Part shown: positions 54,720-64,000 of the stretch, piece after piece | How the letters are laid out: every line of letters begins with the position of its first letter | Position numbering within the stretch: position 1 is the stretch's first letter | Assembly (NCBI GenBank): GCA_002917075.1 | Contig: NTMA01000008.1 | Span: 558,001-622,000, forward strand | Source: Hawksworthiomyces lignivorus | Taxonomy: Eukaryota; Ascomycota; Sordariomycetes; Ophiostomatales; Ophiostomataceae | Direction: 5' to 3' | Length of the DNA stretch: 64,000 nt | Notes under the pieces: model-generated | The model's input: only the letters and a program-made list of their open reading frames with translations | What the model was told of the DNA's origin: nothing | Database searches by the model: none | Made by a program: the position numbers and the translations under genes

Positions 54720-56987
54720 TTAGATATTGCTGCCTAGTTTGTCCATCTCCAACCCTCTTGCCGTCTCTCTCTGAGCCTCAGAATAGTACTCCTGCGCCTC
54801 TCTCTCCAAGTATTTCGCATTGTCGGCCTTGGCCTCGTCAGGGTCGACAAAGCACAGAGCCACGGTACCCACGACGCCCATGCCGAAGAGGAACCAAAAC
54901 GCGGCCGACGTCTGCCCACCCGCCCGATCGATAATGGCTGACGAGATAAAGGGCCCGATGAAGCCCGATGTCTTGCTAACGGTGTTGAACAGGGCGAAGA
55001 ACATGTAGGCCTTGGGCGCCGGGACCACCTCGGTGACCATGGTGACCTGGTAGGAGCCCCAGGCGGCCGTCTGGAAGTTCCAGGCGGCGGCGAGCCAAAA
55101 CTCCCAGACGTGGTGGAAACCAATCACGTTGGTGAAGAGCCCAACGCCGCCCCACAGGTTGGGGATCAGCGTCATGACCGCGCCGTAGATCACGGCCGCC
55201 TTGACCGAAAAGTGCCATTTGCTTTGGAGAAAGAGGATCAAGACTGTGCCGAGACCGCCAGCGAGGTCAGACACAATCGTCATGGCCGTGTTCAAGAGGG
55301 GAGAGTAATTGACGACCCTCGAGACGCACAATTAGCACTGTGAGAGGGTAGCTTCAGAAAAGAAAAAAGCTTAGCTCACTCGTTTTGCAAAATGGCGGAG
55401 ACGTTGAAATACGTTCCAAACGCTTCAAACCGTTAGATGACTGTTGGCACCAGCATATGTCTCTAACTTGCTATCTTACTCTCTTGCACCATAAAGTAGC
55501 TGAACAAGTAAATCAGACAGTTCTTCAGCCGTCGGGCGTCTTTTGCCGCACTCCACACTTGTCTGGAAATGTCAGCAAAGATGAGCGCAAGGATCCTGTC
55601 TCATTTCTCCTTTTCCTTCCCTCCTTTGTTTTTTGCTTACTTTGGGCCGACAAGCCACCAGGCTGTACCTCTGGGTAGCTGCTGTCCTGGGCGGTGCTTC
55701 TGGACAAGGAAGAACGGTAGCGTGCAGACAAAGGTCAGGGCACTGAAGTAGCCCAGGAGAACAACATAGGAGTAGACAAGCTTGCTGTCGGTACTGTAGC
55801 CGACGGCAGCAGAGATACCGACAGCGATCGAGTAGGCGACAACGACAATGGCCGAGCCGGTGATGTTGGCGAGATTGAATAGCTGTCGAGGAGATGGCCG
55901 TCAATACAGCCCCTGTCCCTCTTGATGACATCTGCTGGCAGGCTCGAAGAAGAGACTTTTATCGCCTACCTTTGAGCGCTCATACGAGTCGAGCTCTGCA
56001 TGCTCCTCGGGACTGCCATATCTTGTTGAGTATCTACGCCGACAAGGAGCTATGACAATCGACTCACGACTTGATGCCAGCCAGGACTTCCTGCTCAGAC
56101 TCTATCATCTTGGGCAGGTCGCGGACGATGGCTGGGAACTCGGCCGAGTAAAAGGCCGTGACAACGTTGGTTGCTGCATCTAAATCAACACCATATTCCA
56201 TGGAAATGCCCGGCGCTCCTGTGCCAACCCACCAAGTGATCCAATGACATAGAGAGCCAGCGCGACCTGCCACTCGTCCACGCGGGTGATGCCACACATA
56301 GCAAACTGGGTGATGTAGAGCACGGTCTGGAAGACTGCACTAACTAGTCAGTCGTACTGCGCATTTCGATAAGGCATATTCGCAATATCTCATTCACCAA
56401 TCATGATCCAAGGCCGCCAGTTGCCATAGTCGGCATACGGACCAATGGTTAGCAGGACCACGAGCTGGACAGCGAAGAGAACGCCGGATATGTCGAGAAG
56501 CATCGAGTTGACTAGCCCGGATGTCAGCAGCGACAGAAGAAGAGAGAAAAGGGCCACACTCACTCGGAAGCGTCTGCCCGCCCCAATTCACATTGCCACT
56601 GGGAAACCGCAGGCTCACGAGCGCCTGTGCGAGGGAATAGCCCGAGTTGCCAATCGCTGCACGTCCAACCGGTCAACCTTTTGTTGGCTACCTTGCCGGT
56701 GGATCTGACTCCGTTTACTTACGCGCCCCGTTCATGGAGAAGTCTGGACCCTGAGTGTCAGCAGCTGCACCTTGGTCTACGGCTCCGGCTTGAAGGTTCT
56801 ACTGACAAAATACACAGAAGAATATGTACTCCCACTTGGTTGTCACTTTGCGCCTTCCCGTCGCGGGGATGACATGCTGCTGCTGGATCGTGGCGAGGCC
56901 GGCCCTCCGATGTGCGCCGTCTTTCATGGCATCGTCTGCCGCGGCACCGTCTGCCGTGGCCAGTTGCTGCTCCATGGTGAGATCCAT
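54720..56987 (-). CDS. Atg22-like MFS-fold membrane protein, eleven exons
   Basis: Exons (minus order) 56987-56814, 56750-56723, 56656-56564, 56511-56398, 56343-56233, 56179-56068, 56012-55970, 55882-55641, 55562-55480, 55422-55380 and 55317-54720; ten introns of 52-87 nt, all phase-consistent. The product is 546 residues. It shows the Atg22 family order: TKWEYIFF, a luminal loop ending in a QTLP segment, FYSAEFPAIVRDLPK, LFNLANITGSAIVV, a CLIYLFSYFMVQES helix, ILQNEVVNYSPL and GFHHVWEFW followed by SYQVTMVTEVVPAPKAYMFF. Atg22 exports amino acids from the vacuole after autophagy in yeast; fungi carry several divergent paralogs and this one's substrate is unknown. An alternative start is the ATG at 57074. 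No stop or shift breaks it although its neighbours are dead. Confidence 0.85.
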
Positions 56988-57483
56988 GTCGTTGACGGCC
57001 GGAGAAAAGAGTAACAGCAGAGGAGGGGAACGGCTGCCATTTATGGCGTGTCCCTCCAAAAGTCGAGGTAACATCTCCAATACTACACTACTATCAAGTC
57101 TTCCAGTCTTGAGCCAGTACTCGTACTTATAGCGAACTTATGTATCAACCAACGTTACAAATCCATCGATGTAACCATTCTTTGGCCAGCATGCTGATAA
57201 ACATAGGCAAAGCGGGGTATCCAGTCAATCATAAGCAGTTCCCTAAAGTCTGAATATTACCTCTACTGTTAATGAATAGGCCATGAAAGGTTGGTTTTAG
57301 ATTAAAGAATAAAAAAATGGGCTTATTAAAAACGCCAGCCAGACTCTTGGAAGCCATTCTAGAAGCCTACGAGTATACAGCAGAAAGACAGCCGAATTAT
57401 AGAAATATTTTGACTTGAAAGATGAGTGCCTACCAAGTCTAATTAATGTCTGTATCTTCGACGGCCCTTGTATTTCAAATGGC
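56988..57483. other. Spacer between Atg22-like gene and transporter relic
   Basis: Promoter side of the Atg22-like gene; nothing recognised. Confidence 0.4.
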
Positions 57484-58318
57484 CTACTTGCTTACCGTGG
57501 GTGAATCTTCTATAACGATATGTTCTTGGCCTTCTTGTGATTTTAACAGCTGCTGTGCCTCAGCCTTTCTGCGCAATGTTAGGCTTCGTAGCTGTATCGT
57601 GCATCTATTGCGGCAAAAAAAACTGCTCTCTGAATTTAATCAGAGTCTTAAGTATATGCGTCGCTACAATGAGGCCCAAGGCACACGAAAGACTGAAGGA
57701 GTAGCCCTGGTGGTATTTCGGGGCCTCCACCGTGGGATAGGTAAGGACGCCCATGCTAGATGACAAAGTCAGTGAGAAGAAACTAGGAAGACGAAACAGG
57801 CTCCTAACTCATCACCATACTATAGAAGATTACGTAATAATGTTGATAAAACGAGAGTAAACGACCGCGTCTCGGGTCAGTCTCGCAGAATGTTGTTGAC
57901 CCAACCATAGACCGAGCTAGACAAGGCGTAGGACCAAGACGTACTATAGAACGCATATCATTTTACGCCATCTGGAACGTTCCAGATAACCTACAAAATG
58001 CACGAGCATGGGGAATCTTTTGGATGGGATGGGATTATGGCAATGGGCAAACTCACGAGAATCAGCTGGGCAATCGCGTCCGTCGTGGCGGCAAAGGTGA
58101 TCATGGCATAAGTAATGTATATCCATCTTGCCCAATATTAGCTGCAAGGAAAAGAAAAAAAGCGAGTAGAGCCCATAGAATCTAGCAGGCAGTCTAGGTG
58201 GACTTCACCCCCAGCCTTCCAGCCCGTTGACGCCGTTGAGTCTCGCTATTGCTCTAGACAACACTAAGCCGGCCTCAGCGTGCCGATGGGTACGCCAAGA
58301 TACCAGGTGCTGCCACAA
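57484..58318 (-). pseudogene. Dead MFS transporter of the Dal5/Liz1/Seo1 (anion:cation symporter) family
   Basis: Read on the minus strand from about 58318, pieces appear in family order: CGSTWYLGVPIGTL, then one frame over AGLVLSRAIARLNGVNGLEG before a TGA, RWIYITYAMITFAATTDAIA, an intron-like GTGAGT...TTGTAG, VIWNVPDGVK, a TGA, YAFYSTSWSYALSSSVYGWV, NNILRD, another TGA, PETRSFTL, then MGVLTYPTVEAPKYHQGYSF and a helix, and after a shift at an eight-T run a charged C-terminal tail ending at 57484. At least three stops and two frameshifts show it is a pseudogene. The N-terminal third is missing or unrecognisable. Confidence 0.75.
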
Positions 58319-58866
58319 CGACTAATTTCGTGGCGGTGGTACTAAGAGCCTTTGTCTTTGTCAAGAGTTCCACTTTAGTATGACGTTACATCTTTCTGTG
58401 TTATTTATTCCTCAACCAAAAGTTTTTAATATGTAATACGATTTGACTTCCAATAGACTGTTTATGTCACACTGAGGATAAAGATTACCGTAAAGAAACC
58501 CTAAATTAAGCTTACGTTTCATCAAACCACAACAAAACACCACCCCCTACGCTCCGGACAACTAGCCATAGCGGTCGCTTCCTTGTCGGTTAAGATGCGG
58601 GCCGTGATCGTTGGCTACCTTGTCGACAGCGGCCGCACCGCTCGCTTTTTATTCTAACCAGTGCAGGTGGAGAAGATACGACAGGTCGGGGCCCGTCTCT
58701 TGCAGATTGTGCACGACTCGGAAAACCATGATATTGTGGTGTGGGTCAAGAGCGCTTTTGCCTTTCTTCTGGACATTCTCGCCCGGCTGGACTCGCGGGT
58801 ATCGGATTCTCTCATTCTATGATATCGGCGTTCGCTACGAATCGGACATTTTCTCAAAGGTCCACT
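58319..58866. other. Spacer with an unexplained protein-like frame
   Basis: On the plus strand at about 58666-58830 a stop-free frame reads VEKIRQVGARLLQIVHDSEN and VVWVKSAFAFLLDILARLDS, clearly helical and coding-like, but its upstream continuation (ATG at 58594) meets a stop before it unless spliced, and its source family was not recognised. Confidence 0.35.
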
Positions 58867-59214
58867 TTACTCGAGTGCTTTCATTGCGCCTGAGTCGCTG
58901 CCGCCGTTCTCCCGCCCGCTTCCACTTTTGTGCGCCGTTTCGCCCTCCAAGCCCGACACGATCTCCTTGTCTGCGGACCAAGGCAGCTTAGTGCGCGGAA
59001 TTGTCAGGCTGATGGCGACCATCAGCGCCGCGTTGACCACTGTCAAGACAAAAATGTCTTTAATGTCGGCCATGTACGCCATGAGGACGGCATCCAAGTC
59101 ATTGCTAGCGAAGACGCTATAGAGACTAGCCGCGCCTGTGCCCAAGACCGTGGCGGTATCGATCTATAGGGCCAATTCGTTCCACCGGCGCAGTAGAAAG
59201 TTGGCAAACAGGTA
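58867..59214 (-). pseudogene. C-terminal relic of a DHA2-type MFS exporter
   Basis: From 59214 the frame reads YLFANFLLRRWNELAL, a TAG, then IDTATVLGTGAASLYSVFAS, LDAVLMAYMADIKDIFVLTV and a last helix VVNAALMVAISLTIP followed by a charged tail and stop at 58867. The pattern of a VLSAYM-like helix start and final helix fits helices 13-14 of fourteen-helix drug exporters. Everything upstream is absent and there is an in-frame stop. Confidence 0.6.
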
Positions 59215-60945
59215 CTAAAGGACGGGAATGATGTAGTCGTGCATTCATTTTACTACCCAATTAAGAGTTTCCTAAGATAGGTACAAAAAAACTTATTACT
59301 GGTTTACTAATAATATACAATGTGGAAAACAACGTCGACCTTGATTGCCTACTCGTATCATTTCCATAGATAGGGCTAATTTATCGACTTACCCTATATA
59401 ACTGTAAGCGTCTTATATATTGGGCTGTTATTAGTTATTCAATGTATTGTCCGCTCCTGTTGTTAAGGTTCGTCTAATAATAGTATAAGTGCCATCTATA
59501 GATTTACTAGCCGACAACCTACGGGAATCAATTAACTAATTACCACAATCGCCAACGAGCCACCTACGTCACTTGACATAAGTTGTAGCCCCGGTAGGGG
59601 TAAGCCGTGGTCGGTTGACGTAATGGTCATCGTGAAATCCTAGCACGTAACAGTAAAGCCCTCTCCTACTCCTTAGAGGTCTATAAATGTACACTACGAT
59701 AACCAAATTTCAACTTTTATTAACGTTATTTTTATATCCCCGTTTTCTTTAAATAATCTTTATCTAGACTAAGTCTCGGTGAATAAATGCCTAAAAGTTG
59801 ATTTTACTTATACTAAAAGACTTTCACTGAAAAAAACCCTTAAGAGTAACTAAAATTTTACCTAGACTGTAAATTCCTATGTTTTGGGGGAATAATAGAA
59901 TTATTTTAACAGAAATCTTTCTTATGCTACTGTAGTTTCGTTGAATTTGTACCTAGGATTTATTTATATCTAGGATCTTTAAGAGTAGTGGAACTTCTAC
60001 TAGACTAACGGTTCCGTCATATAAATACCGGGGATTTATATATATTTAAGTTATAAATCACGATAATTAGATAGCTTTTTCATTAGATATACTGTGGATA
60101 TAAACAACCGTGATATTTCTTCGGCGTACTAGTGTCGTAAGAGGAACCGAGAAGATCTTTACAGCTATAAGAACACTGGATTTTGGAGCCATTTTAGAGA
60201 GCTTGGAGGACGAGCTGTATCTCTACTTCTATTTATTGTACAGTAGTGATTGTTGGTTGAAGAATATATATTTGAAAGTAAAAGGTTGTACGAAGGGGTG
60301 TCCACTCGCTGTGTACTTACGTTATTATAAAATAGATCTTAACTACAGAGTATCAGTTACAAGGTTTTTTGTAACTCTGGATAGGTCATGCTGGGGTGGT
60401 TCTTTGGGTGCTAAAAACAGACACCAAAATTTCAAGGAGCAGTAACAACAGAACCAACAGGTGCGACAGAGCTAGAACAGGAAGCATAGGCGGAGCACAG
60501 GTATGCGCAGGCGCAGCACAGGCTTTGCATACGAATTAGGAAATTTTAAATGACAGGATTCGTCCTTTATATTGGGCTGTTATAGCCTCGCATGTATGAT
60601 ACTTTAAATCAATGCATTGTTTTTTGCCCCAGATATGTCCACCTAGTACAGAGATGTATATAGTCAAAATTGACGTCATACTATGGTTAGACTCTATAAT
60701 TAACACCATGATGAAAGATTAAACACGAATGTCAGAAAGTGAGAAAGGTCTAGAAGACAGAGCACCTGAAGTGTCTTTCAGAATTCATCTAGAGACTTTA
60801 GTAAGAGGTTGTGCTCAAGGTCTTATAGAATATACAATAAAATTCCGTACTAATTGCTTCATAACACAACAGAAGTATTTAAAAGAACAAAGAAAGAAAA
60901 GGCTTCGTATATCCTATTCATACAGGATTTATCCAAAAGATAATT
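59215..60945. other. AT-rich tract with direct repeat and right inverted repeat
   Basis: AT-rich, with frames full of Tyr, Leu, Ile and Lys that I take as non-coding. TATATTGGGCTGTTAT occurs at 59416-59431 and 60567-60582 as a direct repeat. GCACAGG/GCGCAGG repeats lie at about 60495-60528, and the right inverted repeat at 60551-60570. The composition suggests repeat-induced point mutation or an AT-isochore. Confidence 0.5.
60551..60570. repeat. Right copy of a 20-bp inverted repeat (partner 53433-53452)
   Basis: TGACAGGATTCGTCCTTTAT, inverted relative to 53433-53452 with one mismatch. A TA dinucleotide flanks the outermost TAAA/TTTA at both ends. Confidence 0.6.
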
Positions 60946-61593
60946 CTATCCACAACAGACTGTCGTCTCCTCGATACCACGAGCCTTTGTATCTCCCTTC
61001 TGACTGGAGACGTCGATGTGCACCACCATCCAGTCACAGAAGTACTTTCCCAGCCCAGCTCCGAGGAAAATGCAGATGATGATGAAGCCGTTGAAGTACA
61101 TGGCCAGCAGCATGATGATGTAGGCACCGCCGAACGTGACGGCGTGCAGCACGGCACGGATCAGCTGCTGCAGAGCACTGGCACGCATGATGATCTGTTC
61201 CGGCTGGCTGCCTCGGTTGCGGCCGCATTCTGGCGCCGAGACAAGCTGTCGCGTTGCCGCCTGGCGGTGGAACTGGCGCAGCAGGAAGCTGTCAAACTCC
61301 TTGCAGAGGCGTCGTGAGAACTCGACAAGAACGACGAGAAGAATGGTCCCGATGCATGTGACTGCCATCATGCCATTGTTCTCAATGTACCACGACGACG
61401 AGATGAAGCAGGCTCCGACGGTGTTCCAGTTCCATAGCATCTATAATTACGTAAGCACTCATACCACGGAAGTGTGTCACTCTCTCTCTTGTGCGCGAAA
61501 GATTGTGGTCCGGGGGAATACTGGGAGGAATGTGAGAGGAAGACGGACAGAAACATCGCAGGAGGAGCTGTTGCTCTCGCTGCTCATATCCAT
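60946..61593 (-). CDS. Ctr-family copper transporter
   Basis: Exons (minus order) 61593-61555 and 61440-60946; the 114-nt intron runs GTTTCT to ATTATAG and joins MDMSSESNSSSCD to MLWNWNTVGACFISSSW, the standard N-terminus of fungal Ctr proteins. The product is 177 residues with three helices. Motifs: Met-containing N-terminus, MxxxM at residues 123-127 (MLLAM) in helix 2 that forms the Cu(I) filter, GxxxG at 140-144 (GAGLG) in helix 3 for trimer packing, and a Cys pair at the C-terminus. It should import Cu(I) across the plasma or vacuolar membrane as a trimer. It is divergent from a metalloreductase gene, which suggests shared copper-starvation control. Confidence 0.92.
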
Positions 61594-62299
61594 GGCTGCG
61601 GGTCTGGGTCAAAAGGCCTTGGAGGAAGAGGAATGATCTTTGGGGGAACTTGGCGGTAACTTGATAGATTTATCAATAGCTCTCTTCTATTTTTTCTTTT
61701 TTCAAGTCATCAAATACGACAATGGAGTACGCGGGAATATAGAGCAGAGAAAGAGGTCATATATCTTTAATTTAGTGGACTGGCCACTACCATGGTGCTC
61801 GTGTTCGAACTACCTAGGTAGTGCTACCTAGCCTGTGGTTACAACAAACTGTCACATTAGAGGGCAATTGGTCGCCTAAAAACGCTCAAAACTCCCAGAA
61901 TGTTACTGAAAGGTGCGCTGCCAAGCCCAACGGATCCACCAACTGGCCTAGCTTCCGAGAAACATGCTCATATTCCTGCCTACGACGCCTTCAGCCTATG
62001 GAAACTTGCTCAAAGATCCAGCAGAGACGGCATGTGCTTGGCAGCTTCTGGGTGGTGACACTGACTGAATCAAACTTGCTCATTCTGCCTCACAATTCTG
62101 TCACAGCACGCTTCTTTGGCGGTGTCACCGCCGTGAAGACCAGCCAGCTTGAGCGCGGGAGAGCTGTGCCTGGCAAGCGATATGTTTAAAAAAAAGCCGA
62201 GCCGCGTCGTCATGGCATTTATTGCAGCCATGATTCGACCTGAGTCAGGACTATCCCTATCGCCTCCTCCCAGACACAGAAGACATCACAGACGACAAA
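61594..62299. promoter_or_regulatory. Shared promoter of copper transporter and metalloreductase with TGCTCA-type elements
   Basis: 706 bp between divergent starts. TTGCTCA occurs at 62006-62012 and 62076-62082, ATGCTCA at 61964-61970, CGCTCA at 61883-61888 and on the other strand CGCTCAA at 62149-62155. The yeast Mac1 copper-response element is TTTGCTCA-like; these differ in the first base. A perfect palindrome GGCGGTG-T-CACCGCC lies at 62118-62132. Confidence 0.55.
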
Positions 62300-64000
62300 A
62301 TGGGCGTCCATAGGCCGCCTGTCGAAACCTTCGAGAGCCTCCAGAGACGCCACATCCAAGACTACGGCTCCAACAGCACGACCATATCGTACTGGGGATA
62401 TGCCGACCGTGTGGTTCCGTGCACGAACGACGCGGGATCCTGCGCGTATCTAGATGTCGTCTATAGCGCCCACGCGGTCGGCATGCTGTACTCGGGCATT
62501 CTCTGGGCTACCATCCTCGGCATCCTCTTTCTCTGGGCCGTCTACCACTACAGCCGGCGAGGATCGACAGCTCTGCCAACCAGCCGACACGGAGAGACGG
62601 CTGACACAGCCGAAGCCGAGGCAGCAGCACCTGGCCGGCATCGGCTGAGTGGCTGGCAGCGGCTGATGCGCTCCATCTCGGCCGTGTCCACGCGCCATCT
62701 CCTGCCCGACGCCCCTCGCTGGCTCTTTGGCCGCACGACGCGCCTCCAAGTCCTCGTCATGCTGGCCCTGGTCGGCTACATCACCGTCTGGTCCTTTATC
62801 GGCATCGTCTACAACACATGGATCACTCCGATCAAGACGTCGCCCGACCTCTACAACACACGGACCAGCCTCGGCCCCTGGTCCGACCGCGTGGGCGTCC
62901 TGGCCTTCGCCCTCACGCCGCTGTCCGTCATGCTCAGCAGTCGCGAGTCCATCTTGTCGCTGCTGATCGGTGTGCCCTACCAGAACTTCAACTTCCTACA
63001 CCGCTGGCTCGGCTACGTCATCTTTCTGCAGAGCGCCCTGCACACCATCGGCTGGTGCATCATCGAGGCCCGCCTCTACCAGCCGCAGCCGTCCGAGGGA
63101 ATCGCCTGGATCCGCCAGACCTACATGGTCTGGGGCGTCGCCGCCATGGTCCTGATCTCCTTCCTCTTCACGCTCAGCACGCCCTGGGCCATCCGCCTCA
63201 CCGGCTACGAGTTCTTCCGCAAGTTCCACTATGTCCTGGCCATGATCTACATCGGCGCCTGCTGGGGTCACTGGGCCAAGCTCGAGTGCTTCCTGCTGCC
63301 CTCGCTGCTCTTTTGGTTCCTCGACCGCGGCGCGCGCCTCGTCCGCACCGCCCTTCTGCACTACCATCCCGCTGCAGAAGGCGGCAGCTGTCTGGGCTTC
63401 CGCCCCGTCTCCGCCGACGTCACCCTGTTCCCCGACGCCGAGGGCGGTGACGTGCTGCGCCTGGACCTGGCCAACGACCAGGACGAGTGGCGCGTCGGCC
63501 AGCACTTTTATCTCACCTTTGCCGAGGGCAGCATCTGGCAGTCGCACCCCTTCACGCCGCTAAACAACCCTGTCGTGCGCGACGGCAAGGTGGCCCACAC
63601 GTACGTCATGCGCGCCAAGGCCGGCGAGACGCGTAAGATCGCCGACCTGGCGGCGAAGAAGATCGAGGCGCGCCGCTGCGGCCCAGATGGCGCTGCCGCC
63701 GCCAGGGTCACCACGCCCGTCATCCTCACCGGGCCCTACGGCGAGGACCACACGCTGCGGCTGCCGCCCGTCGACACTACCAACAACATCCTGTGCGTCT
63801 GCGGCGGCACCGGCATCAGCTACTGCCTCCCCATCCTGCTCCGACTGGTCGAAACACGCGCCTGGTCTGCGTCACGCGCCGACCGCCGCGCTGAGCTAAT
63901 CTGGGTCGTGCGCCGCGCAGCAGACGAGGCCTGGGTCCGCCAGGAGCTCGACGTGCTCCGCCGCGCGCAGAAGGAGCTGAATCTGCAGGTTCGGCTGTTC
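62300..64000 (+). CDS. Ferric/cupric reductase (FRE/NOX family), 3' end outside window
   Basis: Open frame from ATG 62300 to the right edge, 567 residues without a stop. An N-terminal helix precedes a cytosolic loop, followed by the ferric-reductase membrane domain with two H-x13-H pairs, His234/His248 (FLHRWLGYVIFLQSALHTIGW region) and His310/His324, that hold two hemes. The FAD-binding motif HPFTPLN begins at His416, and the NADPH-binding glycine motif CGGTGIS at about residues 501-507, so most of the cytosolic reductase domain is present. It moves electrons from NADPH to external Fe(III) or Cu(II). The head-to-head Ctr gene points to a copper-reduction role. GC content is markedly higher than the neighbouring spacer. 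Confidence 0.93.
   Translation, partial: MGVHRPPVETFESLQRRHIQDYGSNSTTISYWGYADRVVPCTNDAGSCAYLDVVYSAHAVGMLYSGILWATILGILFLWAVYHYSRRGSTALPTSRHGETADTAEAEAAAPGRHRLSGWQRLMRSISAVSTRHLLPDAPRWLFGRTTRLQVLVMLALVGYITVWSFIGIVYNTWITPIKTSPDLYNTRTSLGPWSDRVGVLAFALTPLSVMLSSRESILSLLIGVPYQNFNFLHRWLGYVIFLQSALHTIGWCIIEARLYQPQPSEGIAWIRQTYMVWGVAAMVLISFLFTLSTPWAIRLTGYEFFRKFHYVLAMIYIGACWGHWAKLECFLLPSLLFWFLDRGARLVRTALLHYHPAAEGGSCLGFRPVSADVTLFPDAEGGDVLRLDLANDQDEWRVGQHFYLTFAEGSIWQSHPFTPLNNPVVRDGKVAHTYVMRAKAGETRKIADLAAKKIEARRCGPDGAAAARVTTPVILTGPYGEDHTLRLPPVDTTNNILCVCGGTGISYCLPILLRLVETRAWSASRADRRAELIWVVRRAADEAWVRQELDVLRRAQKELNLQVRLF

Noticed and set aside
60110..61079. Frames of 111 and 116 codons in AT-rich DNA
   Set aside because: Tyr/Leu/Lys-rich translations without motifs are expected in AT-rich sequence, and the second runs into the antisense of the copper transporter.
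62818..63547. Long frames on both strands (210 and 183 codons) inside the reductase region
   Set aside because: They are composition shadows of the GC-rich reductase gene, which is open on the plus strand in another frame to the window edge and carries all family motifs.

Overview
This window comes from the nuclear genome of a filamentous ascomycete (Pezizomycotina, probably a Sordariomycete; the exact taxon cannot be read from the sequence). The evidence is the short introns (49-114 nt) with GTRNGT donors, CTRAY branch sites and YAG acceptors, together with three HET-domain genes, a Zn(II)2Cys6 regulator, a Clr5-domain protein, fungal MFS porters, an Atg22-like protein, a Ctr copper transporter and a ferric reductase. 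Gene density is low, and long gene-poor stretches carry relics. I rebuilt exon-intron structures by hand from splice signals and reading phase; every multi-exon model closes in frame.

Layout. 1-11 kb: the end of an ankyrin-like gene, a small glycine-rich protein, a HET protein whose C-terminus is a Cys/His zinc-binding module, and two further genes carrying the same module (6.2-6.9 kb minus, 9.2-10.9 kb plus); four TACAC-N4-GTGTA palindromes lie in the spacers. 11-18 kb: a membrane-anchored alpha/beta hydrolase, a short-chain dehydrogenase and a sugar porter, all minus. 19-27.5 kb: a P-loop NTPase relic, a four-helix membrane protein divergent from a secreted Ser-rich GPI-type protein, a LINE reverse-transcriptase relic and an unrecognised 951-aa protein. 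28-35 kb: a DHA1 efflux pump divergent from a six-exon Zn2Cys6 regulator, a relic of a HET 3' end, and a three-exon Clr5-domain protein. 36-44.5 kb: a 72-aa two-exon gene, a degenerate tandem repeat and two tandem HET genes. 45-49 kb: a broken sugar-porter gene behind an intact eight-exon GH31 glycosidase. 52-53.4 kb: a secreted alpha/beta hydrolase whose nucleophile serine is replaced by phenylalanine. 53.4-60.6 kb: a segment bounded by near-perfect 20-bp inverted repeats, holding an intact eleven-exon Atg22-like gene, two dead MFS transporter genes and AT-rich DNA. 61-64 kb: a Ctr copper transporter divergent from a ferric/cupric reductase that runs off the right edge.

Working together. The right end reads as a metal-uptake module: the reductase supplies Cu(I) at the plasma membrane and Ctr imports it, with repeated TGCTCA-type elements in the shared upstream region. 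The DHA1 pump and Zn2Cys6 gene look like an efflux pump with its regulator. The GH31 enzyme and broken sugar porter look like a decayed oligosaccharide-use pair. The left end and 39-44 kb form a HET-rich non-self-recognition neighbourhood that has been diversifying by duplication and domain sharing.
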